The notes beneath the pieces were generated by a model. It was not told where the DNA came from. It ran no database searches and was given only the letters and a program-made list of their open reading frames with translations. This document shows positions 53,196 through 60,828 of a stretch of DNA of 64,000 bases, one piece after another. Origin of the DNA: UBA5336 sp964492485 (GTDB lineage Bacteria; Pseudomonadota; Alphaproteobacteria; Caulobacterales; Hyphomonadaceae); the NCBI GenBank assembly GCA_964492485.1, contig CAZBKM010000003.1:124001-188000 (forward strand), written 5' to 3'. The position numbers and the translations under genes are program-made. Numbering within the stretch: position 1 is the first letter of the stretch; every line of letters begins with the position of its first letter.

Positions 53196-53621
53196 ATGGG
53201 TATTCAGAAGTCGTTTCTCGTCCTCGGGGCGTCGCTCTTTCTTCTTGGGCTTCTGAGCGGGCTTGCCACGGGGTTCATGGCAAACCCGCGCATGGGTCTG
53301 TCCGCTCACATGCAGGGACTTACAAACGGTCTGCTCCTGCTAGCCGTTGGGGCGGCCTGGCAGTTTGTCGCCCTGGGAAACCGCATGGCTCATGCAGCTT
53401 TTTGGCTGCTCGCTTACGGAACCGTGGCAAACTGGCTTTCCACGCTTTTGGCCGCCGCATGGAACACGGGGCAACTCACCCCGATTCACAGTCCTTCACC
53501 GACGGCCTCTCCCCTGCAGGAGGCCATAGTCTCATTTGGCCTGCTATCCCTCACAGCCGCGATGATCGCCGGCACATTGATTATCCTGGTTGGATTTGTG
53601 CGCAGCCGCCCGGCGCACTGA
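53196..53621 (+). CDS. Four-helix membrane protein, hydroxylaminobenzene-mutase-like
   Basis: Protein of 141 aa with four predicted membrane helices. The pattern NPRMGLSAHMQGLTNGLLLLAVGAAW and YGTVANWLSTLLAAAWNTG resembles the small HabA/HabB (hydroxylaminobenzene mutase) membrane family. The in vivo role in this group is unknown, and the match is by eye. GGGAGGGTCGC precedes the ATG. Confidence 0.7.
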   Translation: MGIQKSFLVLGASLFLLGLLSGLATGFMANPRMGLSAHMQGLTNGLLLLAVGAAWQFVALGNRMAHAAFWLLAYGTVANWLSTLLAAAWNTGQLTPIHSPSPTASPLQEAIVSFGLLSLTAAMIAGTLIILVGFVRSRPAH

Positions 53622-53983
53622 AGACCCGGCGCAGTTCATCCCCCGGCCGGTTCTACTGGAAACGCAGGACTCTTGATTGACCGCAACTGGTGGAGGAGTG
53701 CCCCGCGCGGAGGGGACGACCGGGAGACGGGAGAAGAGGCCCCGCGCGGTGGGGGCGGCATGTATCCGGGCGCGCGGACCGATGGCCGGCGCGCTCTGGA
53801 TCACCGGCTATGCCGAGCGCAACAATGGGCGCGGCCACCGACGTTTCCGACACATGGCAACCCTTCCGCCCGCAATGATGAAGGCGTCCACCGGTCGACC
53901 CGACACGCAAACGGCCGGACCGCCTGGTTGCGGCCCGGCCGGTTTCGGTCAGGGCAGTGTGATGGGCGAAGACCGCCGCGGTG
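53622..53983. other. Intergenic region downstream of mucR
   Basis: This 362-bp gap between two convergent genes holds no supportable gene; open frames here lack ribosome sites and similarity. At its right side is an imperfect GC-rich hairpin (53912-53941). Confidence 0.5.
53912..53941 (-). terminator. Candidate terminator hairpin of mucR
   Basis: Stem of about nine pairs with one mismatch (CGGCCGGACC against its complement) and a 10-nt loop, located 43 nt after the mucR stop on the minus strand and followed there by GTTTG. Weak U tract. Confidence 0.4.
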
Positions 53984-54388
53984 TCACGCGGCTGGCTTGC
54001 GGCCCAGGCCGATTTCCTTGGCGAACTGCGAGCGCTTCTTGGCGTAGTTCGGTGCGACCATCGGATAGTCCGACGGCAGGCCCCAACGCTGGCGGTATTC
54101 TTCCGGCGTGAGGTTGTAGCGCGACCGGAGATAACGCTTGAGCATCTTGAGCTTTCGACCGTCCTCCAGACAGATGATGTGGTCTGGTGTCACCGACTTG
54201 TTGATCGGGACCGCCGGCTCAGGGCGCGGCTCTTCCGCCGGTTCGTCGCTGGCAATCTCGGAAAGGGTCTGATGTACCGAGCGAATCAGTTCCGGGAGAG
54301 ACGCGTTCGGGATCGGGTTGTTCGAGACGAACGAGGACACGATCTCCGTCGTCAGTTCGATGAGCTGGTTGTTCTCGTGCTCAGCCAT
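53984..54388 (-). CDS. mucR: MucR/Ros-family transcriptional regulator
   Basis: Protein of 134 aa. The C-terminal DNA-binding domain ICLEDGRKLKMLKRYLRSRYNLTPEEYRQRWGLP and the tail DYPMVAPNYAKKRSQFAKEIGLGRK are typical of alphaproteobacterial MucR, which silences many genes by binding AT-rich DNA and bridging it (H-NS-like). The Cys/His zinc ligands are incomplete: the second Cys is Asp (CLEDG) and the usual His positions are Tyr, as in zinc-less homologues. The upstream gap to glyA is unusually AT-rich and may be an autoregulatory target. Confidence 0.9.
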   Translation of the reverse strand: MAEHENNQLIELTTEIVSSFVSNNPIPNASLPELIRSVHQTLSEIASDEPAEEPRPEPAVPINKSVTPDHIICLEDGRKLKMLKRYLRSRYNLTPEEYRQRWGLPSDYPMVAPNYAKKRSQFAKEIGLGRKPAA

Positions 54389-54833
54389 AAAAAATCCTCA
54401 ACGTTCCGCAGCTTCTAACACGTATGCCATGTGATGGAGCTGCCGCTTCATGATCTGTGCCACACAAAGTTTCTGAACATACCTATCAGAATCACTTTGG
54501 TGTACTATTAGCGCCTGCGTATCGCATAAGATATACTTGTGTCTACAACAAAAATACTCTTTCACTTGCCCGGCGAAGCGCTGGCTAGCGCGAAACGGCA
54601 AGGCCATTAAATTGGGGCAAGTTCTCGAAACTGTTCCAATCAAGAACAGGCAGGCCAGATAGGCCCTTGTCTCTGTCGGCGCCACCCCCAAAACGGTCAC
54701 CTGTCACAAAAATGTGATGTGAATGATCGCACGCCGTGCCAAAGCCCTGCGCGGCGTGTTGACCCTGGCTCTAGGCGTGGGGGCTGCAAGACAGTAGGTT
54801 GCGCGCACTCGTTCATCTCAAGGAGGGCATTCC
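54389..54833. promoter_or_regulatory. AT-rich mucR-glyA divergent region
   Basis: 445 bp with clearly lower GC than the rest of the window, especially 54440-54560 and 54600-54650. It contains A/T tracts such as ACAAAAATACTC and TCGCATAAGATATACTTG. No gene supported; the 100-aa frame on the minus strand lacks a ribosome site. Probably holds promoters of mucR and glyA and MucR binding sites. AAGGAGGG precedes the glyA ATG. Confidence 0.5.
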
Positions 54834-56144
54834 ATGGCCGATACCCATCTTGCTGCCCGGTTCCCCGCAGCGGGTTTCTTCGAGGAGAGCCTTGCCGAGC
54901 GCGACCCCGACCTGTTCGAGGCGATTGCGCGCGAGCAGCGCCGCCAGCAGCAGCAGATCGAACTGATCGCCTCGGAGAATATCGTATCGCAGGCGGTGCT
55001 GGAGGCGCAGGGGTCGATCCTGACGAACAAGTATGCCGAAGGCTATCCCGGTCGCCGCTATTACGGGGGATGCGAGTTCGTCGATCTCGCCGAGGACCTG
55101 GCCATCGACCGGGCCAAGCGCCTGTTTGAGTGCGACTTCGCCAACGTCCAGCCGAATTCGGGCAGTCAGGCGAACCAGGCAGTCTTCACGGCCCTCATCA
55201 AGCCGGGCGACACCATACTCGGCATGAGCCTCGATGCGGGCGGACACCTGACCCATGGCGCCAAACCCAACCTGTCCGGCAAATGGTTCAATGCGGTCCA
55301 GTATGGGGTCCGGCGTGACGACCACAGGATCGACTTCGAGGAGGTCGAGCGCCTGGCCCACGAGCACAAGCCGGCGCTGATCATTGCCGGCGGATCGGCC
55401 TATCCGCGCCAGATCGACTTCGGGCGGTTTCGCGAGATCGCCGATGCCGTCGGCGCGTGGTTCCTCGTCGACATGGCCCACTTTGCGGGCCTGGTGGCGG
55501 GCAAGGCCCATCCGAACCCGCTCGACCATGCCCATGTGGCGACGACGACGACGCACAAGACCCTTCGCGGTCCGCGAGGCGGCCTGGTGCTGACGAACGA
55601 TCCGCAGATCGCCAAGAAGGTAAACTCGGCTGTCTTTCCAGGCATCCAGGGCGGGCCTCTGATGCACGTCATCGCGGCGAAGGCCGTCGCGTTCGGCGAG
55701 GCGTTGAGTCCCGGCTTCCGGGACTATGCCACCCAGGTGGTCGCGAATGCCCGGGCCATGGCCGAGGCGTGCCGTGCCACAGGGCTGGACGTGATTTCCG
55801 GCGGTACGGACACCCATCTTGCGCTGATCGACCTGCGTCCCAAGGCGGTGAAGGGTAACGCTGCCGAGCAGGCGCTGGAGCGGGCATTCATCACCTGCAA
55901 CAAGAACGGCGTGCCATTCGATCCGGAAAAACCCGCGATCACCAGTGGCATCCGCGTGGGGTCGCCGGCGGGTACGACCCGTGGCTTCGCCGAAGCCGAG
56001 TTCACTCAGATCGGCCACTGGATCGGCGAGGTCTGCGATGCCCTGGCGGCCGGTGGGGACACCACCGCTGTCGAGGACAAGGTCCGCGAAGAGGTGAAGT
56101 CGCTGACCGCGCGCTTCCCCATCTATCGCGGCCTTGGGGTCTGA
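54834..56144 (+). CDS. glyA: Serine hydroxymethyltransferase
   Basis: PLP enzyme of 436 aa that interconverts serine and glycine and charges tetrahydrofolate. Signatures: IELIASENIVS, NKYAEGYPGRRYYGGCEFVD, and the PLP lysine K242 in TTTHKTLRGPRGG. AAGGAGGG lies before the ATG. First gene of a likely operon into nrdR and the riboflavin genes, a common order in alphaproteobacteria. Confidence 0.97.
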   Translation: MADTHLAARFPAAGFFEESLAERDPDLFEAIAREQRRQQQQIELIASENIVSQAVLEAQGSILTNKYAEGYPGRRYYGGCEFVDLAEDLAIDRAKRLFECDFANVQPNSGSQANQAVFTALIKPGDTILGMSLDAGGHLTHGAKPNLSGKWFNAVQYGVRRDDHRIDFEEVERLAHEHKPALIIAGGSAYPRQIDFGRFREIADAVGAWFLVDMAHFAGLVAGKAHPNPLDHAHVATTTTHKTLRGPRGGLVLTNDPQIAKKVNSAVFPGIQGGPLMHVIAAKAVAFGEALSPGFRDYATQVVANARAMAEACRATGLDVISGGTDTHLALIDLRPKAVKGNAAEQALERAFITCNKNGVPFDPEKPAITSGIRVGSPAGTTRGFAEAEFTQIGHWIGEVCDALAAGGDTTAVEDKVREEVKSLTARFPIYRGLGV

Positions 56145-56165
56145 TCGCGGGGCGGGACCGATCCG

Positions 56166-56630
56166 GTGCGTTGCCCCTTCTGCGGTGCCGAGACGACAGC
56201 TGTGAAGGACTCCCGGCCGGCCGAGGAGAACACTGCGGTTCGCCGCCGCCGCAGTTGCGACGTGTGTGGCGGTCGCTTCACGACCTTCGAACGGGTCCAG
56301 CTGCGGGAGGTCACGGTCATCAAGCGCGATGGCAAGCGGGTCGCGTTCGACCGGGAGAAAGTGGCCCGCTCGATCAAGATCGCCTTGCGCAAGCGGCCCG
56401 TGGACAATGAACAGGTCGACCAGCTTGTGTCCGGCATCATCCGGAAGCTTGAGTCCTTCGGCGAAACCGAGGTCGAGTCGTATCGCATTGGCGAGCTCGT
56501 CATGTCGGCACTGAAAGAGGTCGATCCCGTCGGCTATGTCCGCTACGCCAGCGTCTACAAGGATTTCTCCAACCCGGCGGATTTCGCTCAGTTCATCGAG
56601 GGTGCCCGGTTCGAGGATGACGAACCATGA
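56166..56630 (+). CDS. nrdR: Transcriptional repressor NrdR
   Basis: Protein of 154 aa with GTG start. An N-terminal zinc ribbon (C3, C6, C31, C34) is followed by an ATP-cone domain, VTVIKRDGKRVAFDREKVARSI. It represses ribonucleotide reductase genes via NrdR boxes. 21 bp after glyA; its stop overlaps the next gene by 4 bp. Confidence 0.96.
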   Translation: MRCPFCGAETTAVKDSRPAEENTAVRRRRSCDVCGGRFTTFERVQLREVTVIKRDGKRVAFDREKVARSIKIALRKRPVDNEQVDQLVSGIIRKLESFGETEVESYRIGELVMSALKEVDPVGYVRYASVYKDFSNPADFAQFIEGARFEDDEP

Positions 56631-57289
56631 GCGATCACGATGTGCGCGTCACCTTCAAGGTGGCCACATCGCTCGATGGGCGTATCGCGCTGGCCGACGG
56701 GACCAGCCAGTGGATCACGGGCGCCGACGCCCGTGCCCGCAGCCACGCCCTTCGTGCTGCGCACGACGCCGTCCTGGTGGGGATCGGTACCGTGCTTGCC
56801 GACGATCCCCTGTTGACGGCACGCACCGTGCCATTGCCGGCATGCCAGCCGCTGCGCATCATAGCCGACAGCCAGGGACGCACGCCGACCGGCGGGCGGC
56901 TGATGGCATCGGTGGGTGTCGGTCCGGTGGCGATCGCCACGGCCGGGGGGCGCCATCCGGCCCTCGAGGATGCCGGCGCCGCGATCTGGAACTGCGGTGA
57001 CGGGGCCGGTCGGGTCGACCCGCGTGCGCTTCTGGACCGGGCTGCCGTCGAAGGCGTGCGCACCCTGTTTCTGGAAGGGGGCGGGCGCCTTGCCGCGGCG
57101 TTCCTGCGGGTTGGCCTCGTCGACGAGATTGCCTGGTTCCGGGCGCCGATCCTTCTGGGCGGCGACGGGTTGCCGGCGGTGGGGCCGCTCGGGCTGGACA
57201 GCCTCGCCGTCGCCCCGCGGTGGCGCCTTGCCGCAACGGAACGGATTGGGGACGACACGCTGGAAACCTATCTACGCGTCACCGCCTGA
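56627..57289 (+). CDS. RibD C-terminal reductase domain only (pyrimidine reductase)
   Basis: Protein of 220 aa starting MSDHDVRVTFKVATSLDGRIA, which is where the reductase half of bifunctional RibD begins. The NADPH and substrate region is seen in DGTSQWITGADARARSH, DAVLVGIGTVLADDPLLT and VRTLFLEGGGRLAAAFL. The N-terminal deaminase domain with its zinc HAE/PCxxC motif is absent, and the frame upstream is nrdR, so the gene is not truncated by a frameshift here. It would catalyse the reduction step of riboflavin synthesis; the deaminase must be elsewhere. Confidence 0.85.
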   Translation: MSDHDVRVTFKVATSLDGRIALADGTSQWITGADARARSHALRAAHDAVLVGIGTVLADDPLLTARTVPLPACQPLRIIADSQGRTPTGGRLMASVGVGPVAIATAGGRHPALEDAGAAIWNCGDGAGRVDPRALLDRAAVEGVRTLFLEGGGRLAAAFLRVGLVDEIAWFRAPILLGGDGLPAVGPLGLDSLAVAPRWRLAATERIGDDTLETYLRVTA

Positions 57290-57320
57290 TTCAGGGCGGG
57301 ACAGTGCTCCGGGAGTCACC

Positions 57321-57947
57321 ATGTTCACAGGACTGGTCACCGCCATCGGCAGGGTCGCAACGGCCCGTCACGGCGAGGGTCTCACCCGTTTCGAGATCGA
57401 GGCCCCCTACGATCCCGCAACCATCGCCCTCGGCGCATCGATCCTGCATTCCGGTGTCTGTCTGACCGTGGTCGAGGTCTCACCCGGCGCAGGTGGGCAA
57501 GGCGCGCGCTGGGCCGTCGAAGCCGTGCCGGAGACCCTGTCGAGGACCGTGCTGGGCGGCTGGCGGGAGGGTACGGAGGTCAATCTGGAGCGATCGCTGG
57601 CGCTGGGTGACGAGCTGGGCGGACATTTCGTCTTCGGCCATGTGGACGGGATCGGGCGGGTCGAGGCGATCACGCGCGAGGGAGACAGCCACCGCCTCAC
57701 GCTCGCACCACCGGCCGACATTGCGCGCTACTTTGCCACCAAGGGCTCCGTGGCGGTGGACGGTGTTTCGCTGACCGTCGCACAGGCCCATGAGGACGGT
57801 CGTTTCGACCTCGCCATCATCCCACATACGTGGGAGGTGACGACGCTGCGCAATCTGAGCGTCGGCGGGCAGGTCAATCTCGAAATCGACATGCTGGCGA
57901 GGTATGTCGCCCGCATGATCGGGGCCGACGCTCCGGGAAAGGCTTGA
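57321..57947 (+). CDS. ribE: Riboflavin synthase alpha chain
   Basis: Protein of 208 aa with two lumazine-binding domains: MFTGLVTAIG at the start of the first and GHFVFGHVDGIGRV at the second. It dismutates 6,7-dimethyl-8-ribityllumazine to riboflavin and 5-amino-6-ribitylaminouracil. The ATG is favoured by the family N terminus. Followed after 6 bp by ribB. Confidence 0.95.
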   Translation: MFTGLVTAIGRVATARHGEGLTRFEIEAPYDPATIALGASILHSGVCLTVVEVSPGAGGQGARWAVEAVPETLSRTVLGGWREGTEVNLERSLALGDELGGHFVFGHVDGIGRVEAITREGDSHRLTLAPPADIARYFATKGSVAVDGVSLTVAQAHEDGRFDLAIIPHTWEVTTLRNLSVGGQVNLEIDMLARYVARMIGADAPGKA

Positions 57948-57953
57948 ACCGCG

Positions 57954-59090
57954 ATGAGCGAGGATTTCTCTGCGGCCATCTCGTCGATCGACGAGATCAT
58001 CGAGGATGCCCGCAACGGGCGCATGTTCATTCTGGTGGATGCCGAGGATCGCGAGAACGAGGGCGACCTGGTCGTGCCGGCCCAGTTCGCGACGCCGGAG
58101 GCGATCAACTTCATGGCGCGCTTCGGGCGTGGGCTGATCTGCCTGTCGATCACGCGGGAGCGCGCGCGGGCGCTCAACCTCGACATGATGGCGCGTGAGA
58201 ACCGTGAAAGCATGGGCACGGCCTTCACCGTCTCGATCGAGGCGGCAGAGGGCGTGACGACCGGGATTTCGGCCCATGACCGGGCGCGCACCATCGCGGT
58301 CGCCACCGACCCGATGAAGGACCACCACGATATCGTCACGCCGGGTCATGTCTTTCCGCTCATCGCGCGTGACGGGGGCACACTGGTCCGTGCCGGCCAC
58401 ACCGAAGCCGCCGTGGACATCTCCCGCATGGCGGGCCTCTATCCGGCCGGTGTCATCTGCGAGATCATGAATGATGACGGCACCATGGCGCGCCTGCCGG
58501 ACCTGGTCACCTTCGCCCAGACCCATGGACTGAAGATCGGGACGATCGCGGACCTGATCGCGTGGCGCCGGCGCAATGACCGGTATCTGGAACGCCGGGT
58601 GGAGGCGCCGCTGGACACCAAGCATGGAGACGGTTTCAAGGCCGTGGTGTTCCGCAACAGTCTGGACGGGACCGAACATGTGGCCCTCGTCCACGGACAG
58701 ATCGACGCCGAGACGCCGACCCTGGTCCGGGTGCACCGCACCGATCTTCTGGCCGACGTGCTCGGGCAGAAGGGGCCGCGCGGCGACCTGGTGGAGAAGG
58801 TCCTGCGCCGGGTGTCGCAGGCCGACCGGCCCGGGGTGATCGTGTTCCTGAACTCCTCGATGCGCCACGAGTCCCTCGCCGAACGCCTCGGTGCGAAAAC
58901 GGGCCAGGCCCCCGAACGGCCGCACCCCTTGCGGGAGTATGGGGTGGGCGCGCAGATCCTTCGCGAGCTGGGCGTCCGGCGCATGATCTTCCTGTCGAAC
59001 ACCCCCCCGCAGCGTGTGGCCGGACTTGACGGATACGGCCTGACCATAGAGGGCTGGCAACCCCTTGATGAGGACGATGAGCGCCCATGA
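57954..59090 (+). CDS. ribB: 3,4-dihydroxy-2-butanone-4-phosphate synthase with degenerate GTP cyclohydrolase II domain (RibBX-like)
   Basis: Protein of 378 aa. The N half is an intact DHBP synthase with DAEDRENEGDLVVPA, GLICLSITRERARAL and RAGHTEAAVD. The C half follows the RibA fold (HVALVHGQI, TLVRVHRTDLLADVLGQ), but the three zinc cysteines of GTP cyclohydrolase II (normally SEC-LTGD and CDC) are replaced, and the catalytic DT/R-box is MRHESLAER here. It therefore resembles RibBX proteins. Its RibA activity is probably lost. Confidence 0.88.
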   Translation: MSEDFSAAISSIDEIIEDARNGRMFILVDAEDRENEGDLVVPAQFATPEAINFMARFGRGLICLSITRERARALNLDMMARENRESMGTAFTVSIEAAEGVTTGISAHDRARTIAVATDPMKDHHDIVTPGHVFPLIARDGGTLVRAGHTEAAVDISRMAGLYPAGVICEIMNDDGTMARLPDLVTFAQTHGLKIGTIADLIAWRRRNDRYLERRVEAPLDTKHGDGFKAVVFRNSLDGTEHVALVHGQIDAETPTLVRVHRTDLLADVLGQKGPRGDLVEKVLRRVSQADRPGVIVFLNSSMRHESLAERLGAKTGQAPERPHPLREYGVGAQILRELGVRRMIFLSNTPPQRVAGLDGYGLTIEGWQPLDEDDERP

Positions 59091-59515
59091 CCTCCCGCGT
59101 ACTGATTTCCACTTCCCGCTATTACGACGACATTTCCGCCGAGCTCGAGGCCGGTGCCCAGGAGGTGCTCGATGCCGCAGGCCTGATCACCGAGACGATC
59201 GTGGTCCCGGGTGCGTTCGAGGTGCCGGGCGTGATCGCCATGGCCGCAGACAGTTCCCGCTTCGATGGCTATGTGGCCTTGGGCTGTGTGATCCGCGGCG
59301 AAACGAGTCATTACGACTATGTCTGCGGGGAGAGCGCGCGCGGGCTCATGACCCTTGCGGTGGAGCGTCGCCTGGCCATCGGCTACGGCATCCTGACCGT
59401 GGAGAACCGCGAGCAGGCCTGGGTTCGCGCCGACCGCAAGCAGAAGAACAAGGGGCGCGACGCCGCAGAGGCGTGCATCGCCATGCTGGAACTGCGCAAG
59501 AAGTTCGTGGGATGA
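59087..59515 (+). CDS. ribH: 6,7-dimethyl-8-ribityllumazine synthase
   Basis: Protein of 142 aa, icosahedral-type lumazine synthase. Visible: ISTSRYYDDIS, VPGAFEVPGVIAMAA and the catalytic His in RGETSHYDYVCGESARG. Overlaps the ribB stop by 4 bp, and nusB follows with another 4-bp overlap. Confidence 0.96.
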   Translation: MTSRVLISTSRYYDDISAELEAGAQEVLDAAGLITETIVVPGAFEVPGVIAMAADSSRFDGYVALGCVIRGETSHYDYVCGESARGLMTLAVERRLAIGYGILTVENREQAWVRADRKQKNKGRDAAEACIAMLELRKKFVG

Positions 59516-59982
59516 GCGAGCAATCCCTGCCATTCGAAGTGACGCGGGCCCGGCGGGCCGGTGCCCGACTGGCGGCGGTCCAGGCGCTCTACGAGATGGA
59601 GCAGACCGGAAAGGGCGCGCGTGCCACGATCCGCGCCTTCATGGAAGACCGGCTCGGACTGGGGCCGGAGGGCGAACCCGTAGAGGAGGCCGATCCGGAC
59701 CTTTTCAAGGCCATCGTTCAGGCGACGGTGGACCATCAGGAACGGATCGATCCCGCCATAGCCGCGCGCCTCGCCGAAGGCTGGAAGCTGACCCGCCTGG
59801 ACGCCACCACCCGGGCAATCCTGAGGGCAGCGGCTGCAGAGCTGATCGTGCATCCGGAACTCTCCAACGCCATCGTGATCGATGAGTATGTCACCCTGGC
59901 CGGCGACTTCTTCGACGCCCGGGAGACCCGGTTCATCAACGGCCTGCTGGATCGTCTGGGCGCGGATCTCCGTGCCGACTGA
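59512..59982 (+). CDS. nusB: Transcription antitermination factor NusB
   Basis: Protein of 156 aa, all-helical. The core LAAVQALYEMEQTGKGA near the N terminus and RAAAAELIVHPELSNAIVIDEYVTLAGDF...ETRFINGLLD at the C terminus are characteristic. It acts with NusE in rRNA antitermination. Last gene of the riboflavin operon; its frame extends upstream but the ATG at 59512 fits the family. Confidence 0.95.
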   Translation: MSEQSLPFEVTRARRAGARLAAVQALYEMEQTGKGARATIRAFMEDRLGLGPEGEPVEEADPDLFKAIVQATVDHQERIDPAIAARLAEGWKLTRLDATTRAILRAAAAELIVHPELSNAIVIDEYVTLAGDFFDARETRFINGLLDRLGADLRAD

Positions 59983-60047
59983 GATTTGTGGCTGAGGGAA
60001 GCCATGCTATCCTCGGTCGAAACAGAGATCGGGGAGGAGATTAAGCC

Positions 60048-60644
60048 ATGGCCGACGGACATGCCCATGCCCAGCACGCGACGTTCCGCGAGATGCTGGA
60101 AGGCACCAAGGAAGACTGGGACATCATCGCCGAGCACGCGAAGGGCTTCAACAAGGGGCTGGCAAGGCGCGTGCTGGATCATCTGCGGCTTCTCGACGGC
60201 GACTATGGGGGCTTTCCGGTCGACCGGCTCACCCATTCCCTCCAGACGGCCACCCGTGCCCACCGTGACGGGCGCGACGAGGAATATGTGGTTTGCGCGC
60301 TGCTGCACGATATTGGCGACACGCTGGGCAGCTTCAATCATCCGGATGTGGCGGCGGCCATCCTCAAGCCCTTCGTCTCCGAACAGAATCTCTGGATGGT
60401 CCAGAATCACGGCGTCTTCCAAGGCTACTACTTCTTCCACCATTTGGGTCTGGACCGGAACATGCGGGACCAGTTCAAGGACCATCCCTGGTACGCGTAC
60501 ACTGCGCAGTTCTGCCATCTCTACGACCAGGCGGCCTTCGATCCGGATTATGAGAGCGAGCCGCTCGACTTCTTCGAACCGATGGTGGAACGGCTGTTCG
60601 CGCGCCCGCGAAATTCGATGTATCTCAAGGCCGTGAAAGACTAA
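60048..60644 (+). CDS. HD-domain phosphohydrolase family protein
   Basis: Protein of 198 aa with one HD motif in VCALLHDIGDTLG and flanking ligand candidates (THSLQTATRA, FNHPDVAAA, YDQAAFD). The size and pattern resemble the HD family that includes PhnZ-like dioxygenases and YfbR-type nucleotidases, but no specific function can be assigned. GGGGAGGAG precedes the ATG. The TAA stop lies within the CTAAAGC end of an R1 repeat. Confidence 0.8.
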   Translation: MADGHAHAQHATFREMLEGTKEDWDIIAEHAKGFNKGLARRVLDHLRLLDGDYGGFPVDRLTHSLQTATRAHRDGRDEEYVVCALLHDIGDTLGSFNHPDVAAAILKPFVSEQNLWMVQNHGVFQGYYFFHHLGLDRNMRDQFKDHPWYAYTAQFCHLYDQAAFDPDYESEPLDFFEPMVERLFARPRNSMYLKAVKD

Positions 60645-60745
60645 AGCGCGGGTCTTTCGGTTCACTCCAGACCGTCGCTTTACATCCTTGTTCTTGCGCA
60701 AGTCTCCGTTTGCAACCCAGTCCGTTTGCTCCGAATCTGCTTTAG
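60641..60745. repeat. R1 palindromic repeat
   Basis: Intact R1 (105 bp) in reverse orientation, from CTAAAGCGCGGGTC to GCTTTAG, located between the HD gene and eno (both plus). Its CTAA contains the HD protein's stop codon. Confidence 0.85.
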
Positions 60746-60828
60746 GTCGGGCCAGCACGCACCCCGGGCTTGCCCCGTCTGGCGGTTCGGCTTAAGCGCC
60801 GGGGCAGGTCAGCTTTCCGGGGGAACCG

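Noticed and set aside
53673..54111. Plus-strand frames opposite mucR's 3' side
   Set aside because: Low-complexity Gly/Pro/Arg composition without start signals; they also run into the antisense of mucR.
54398..54700. 100-aa frame on the minus strand upstream of mucR
   Set aside because: No ribosome site, no similarity, and it lies in an AT-rich regulatory gap where frames arise easily from low stop density by chance.
60760..60815. Riboswitch or attenuator before eno
   Set aside because: A 7-bp GC stem exists, but there is no recognised aptamer architecture and no leader peptide.
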